Shown one piece after another: positions 5,197-5,663 of a stretch of 5,663 bases of DNA. This stretch comes from Actinomycetota bacterium (GTDB lineage: Bacteria > Actinomycetota > Actinomycetes > S36-B12 > UBA5976). The notes beneath the pieces are model-generated. The model made no database searches. It was not told the origin of the DNA and worked only from the letters and a program-made list of their open reading frames with translations. The position numbers and the translations under genes are program-made. The stretch spans positions 1-5,663 of the forward strand of contig WLEH01000081.1 of the NCBI GenBank assembly GCA_009704345.1, written 5' to 3'. How positions within the stretch are numbered: the first letter of the stretch is position 1; each line of letters opens with the position of its first letter.

Positions 5197-5663
5197 TTCA
5201 ACTAGCAGCGCTGGTCACAACCAGACCAGCGCTGCTAGGCGCAACTAAGTTGATCTTAATTGATGGGCCTGCTGGCAGTGGTAAGTCAACGCTAGCAAAG
5301 TTACTTGCTCAGGAATTAGGCGCTGAGGTGATCCATATGGATGATCTTTACCATGGCTGGGAGGATGCATTAACCGCTTCAACTTTCACTCGTATCGGCA
5401 GTCAAATTCTAGAACCTTTGATTTCAGGCACTTCCGTAAGTTATCAAAAATTTGACTGGATCAAATATCAATTTTCCGAATGGGTTGAAGTTAATCCAGC
5501 AATATTGATTATTGAAGGTGTTGGGGCAGCATCCAAGGAAATACGTAACTACTCCAGCATGACAATTTGGATTGAAGTTGAACCAAATTTAGGCATGCAA
5601 CGCGTGCTGCAGCGAGATGGAAATCAAATTTCATCACAAATGGCTACTTGGCAGCTGGAAGAG
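5160..5663 (+). CDS. P-loop kinase, uridine-kinase-like, 3' end missing
   Basis: The visible 168 residues show an ATP-binding Walker A motif, GPAGSGKS at 36-43, behind a hydrophobic strand (LILID), then HMDDLYHGWE at 59-68, where the double Asp is where the phosphate-acceptor substrate and Mg are usually held in nucleoside and related small-molecule kinases. A second strand LIIEGVGAAS at about 116-125 follows, and WIEVEPNLGMQRVLQRDG at 136-153 resembles the lid region. This matches a group of actinobacterial proteins usually named uridine kinase or AAA ATPase on weak grounds; the true substrate is not known to me. ATG at 5160 is chosen because it is the first in frame, has AGGG nine bases upstream, and the residues before the P-loop (LAALVTTRPALLGATK) look like family sequence. 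A TTG at 5250 is the alternative. The gene overlaps pnuT by 37 bases, so it is probably expressed from the TPP-controlled transcript. Thiamine is a reasonable but untested substrate. Confidence 0.85.
   Translation, partial: MASHDEIQIIDVVQLAALVTTRPALLGATKLILIDGPAGSGKSTLAKLLAQELGAEVIHMDDLYHGWEDALTASTFTRIGSQILEPLISGTSVSYQKFDWIKYQFSEWVEVNPAILIIEGVGAASKEIRNYSSMTIWIEVEPNLGMQRVLQRDGNQISSQMATWQLEE
5202..5238. repeat. perfect 15-bp inverted repeat (hairpin) just after the pnuT stop
   Basis: CTAGCAGCGCTGGTC (5202-5216) and its exact complement GACCAGCGCTGCTAG (5224-5238) flank a seven-base loop. The stem starts five bases after the pnuT TAG. It lies inside the 5' coding part of the kinase gene if that starts at 5160, encoding LAALVTTRPALLG. 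No T-run follows, so it is not a classical intrinsic terminator. It may act as an RNA stability element, a pause or a brake on kinase translation. Confidence 0.9.

Noticed and set aside
5202..5238. The strong hairpin as a classical rho-independent terminator of pnuT.
   Set aside because: No T-run follows the stem, and it lies inside the predicted kinase coding sequence, so full termination there would cut the operon.

Overview
The window reads as about 5.7 kb of chromosome from a low-GC actinobacterium (base composition looks like the mid-40s % G+C by eye). Three things suggest this: a class II DAHP synthase that can be aligned residue by residue with the Mycobacterium tuberculosis enzyme, a plsC-type acyltransferase close to it (the two are also near neighbours in mycobacteria), and a typical short actinobacterial TatA. 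Several promoters look leaderless or nearly so, which is common in Actinomycetota. A streamlined aquatic lineage such as Nanopelagicales (acI) would fit the compact layout and composition, but that placement is inference and was not tested.

Layout. Positions 2-649 hold the 3' part of a lysophosphatidate acyltransferase gene, cut by the left edge. A 138-base gap with a possible promoter and a strong Shine-Dalgarno precedes tatA (788-973) and tatC (994-1812), the minimal twin-arginine translocase. After 33 bases comes the class II DAHP synthase gene (1846-3171), the entry step of the shikimate pathway, probably with its own leaderless promoter. It overlaps by one base a methylguanine-DNA methyltransferase gene (3171-3686). 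All of these read on the plus strand.

Convergent to the methyltransferase gene is an EamA-type drug/metabolite transporter gene on the minus strand. Its reading frame runs from 4500 to 3619 but is broken by an in-frame TAA at 3898-3900. The frame after the stop still encodes the normal second half of the family, so this is a fresh pseudogene, a polymorphism or a sequence error. Its last 68 bases overlap the methyltransferase gene in antisense.

The right end is the most interesting part. A TPP riboswitch (about 4517-4615) precedes a PnuC-family transporter gene (4612-5196), which is therefore best called PnuT, a thiamine importer. The outer helix of the riboswitch appears to include the start codon itself, and the Shine-Dalgarno lies inside the aptamer, so there is no separate expression platform. 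A symmetric heptamer (TAGCCTA, 4506-4512) could serve as the -10 element for both the riboswitch transcript and the divergent transporter gene. Overlapping the end of pnuT by 37 bases is a P-loop kinase gene of the uridine-kinase-like type (5160 to the right edge, incomplete). Transporter plus kinase under TPP control suggests import of thiamine followed by trapping through phosphorylation. That role for the kinase is a hypothesis. A perfect 15-bp inverted repeat sits in the 5' coding part of the kinase gene, just after the pnuT stop.
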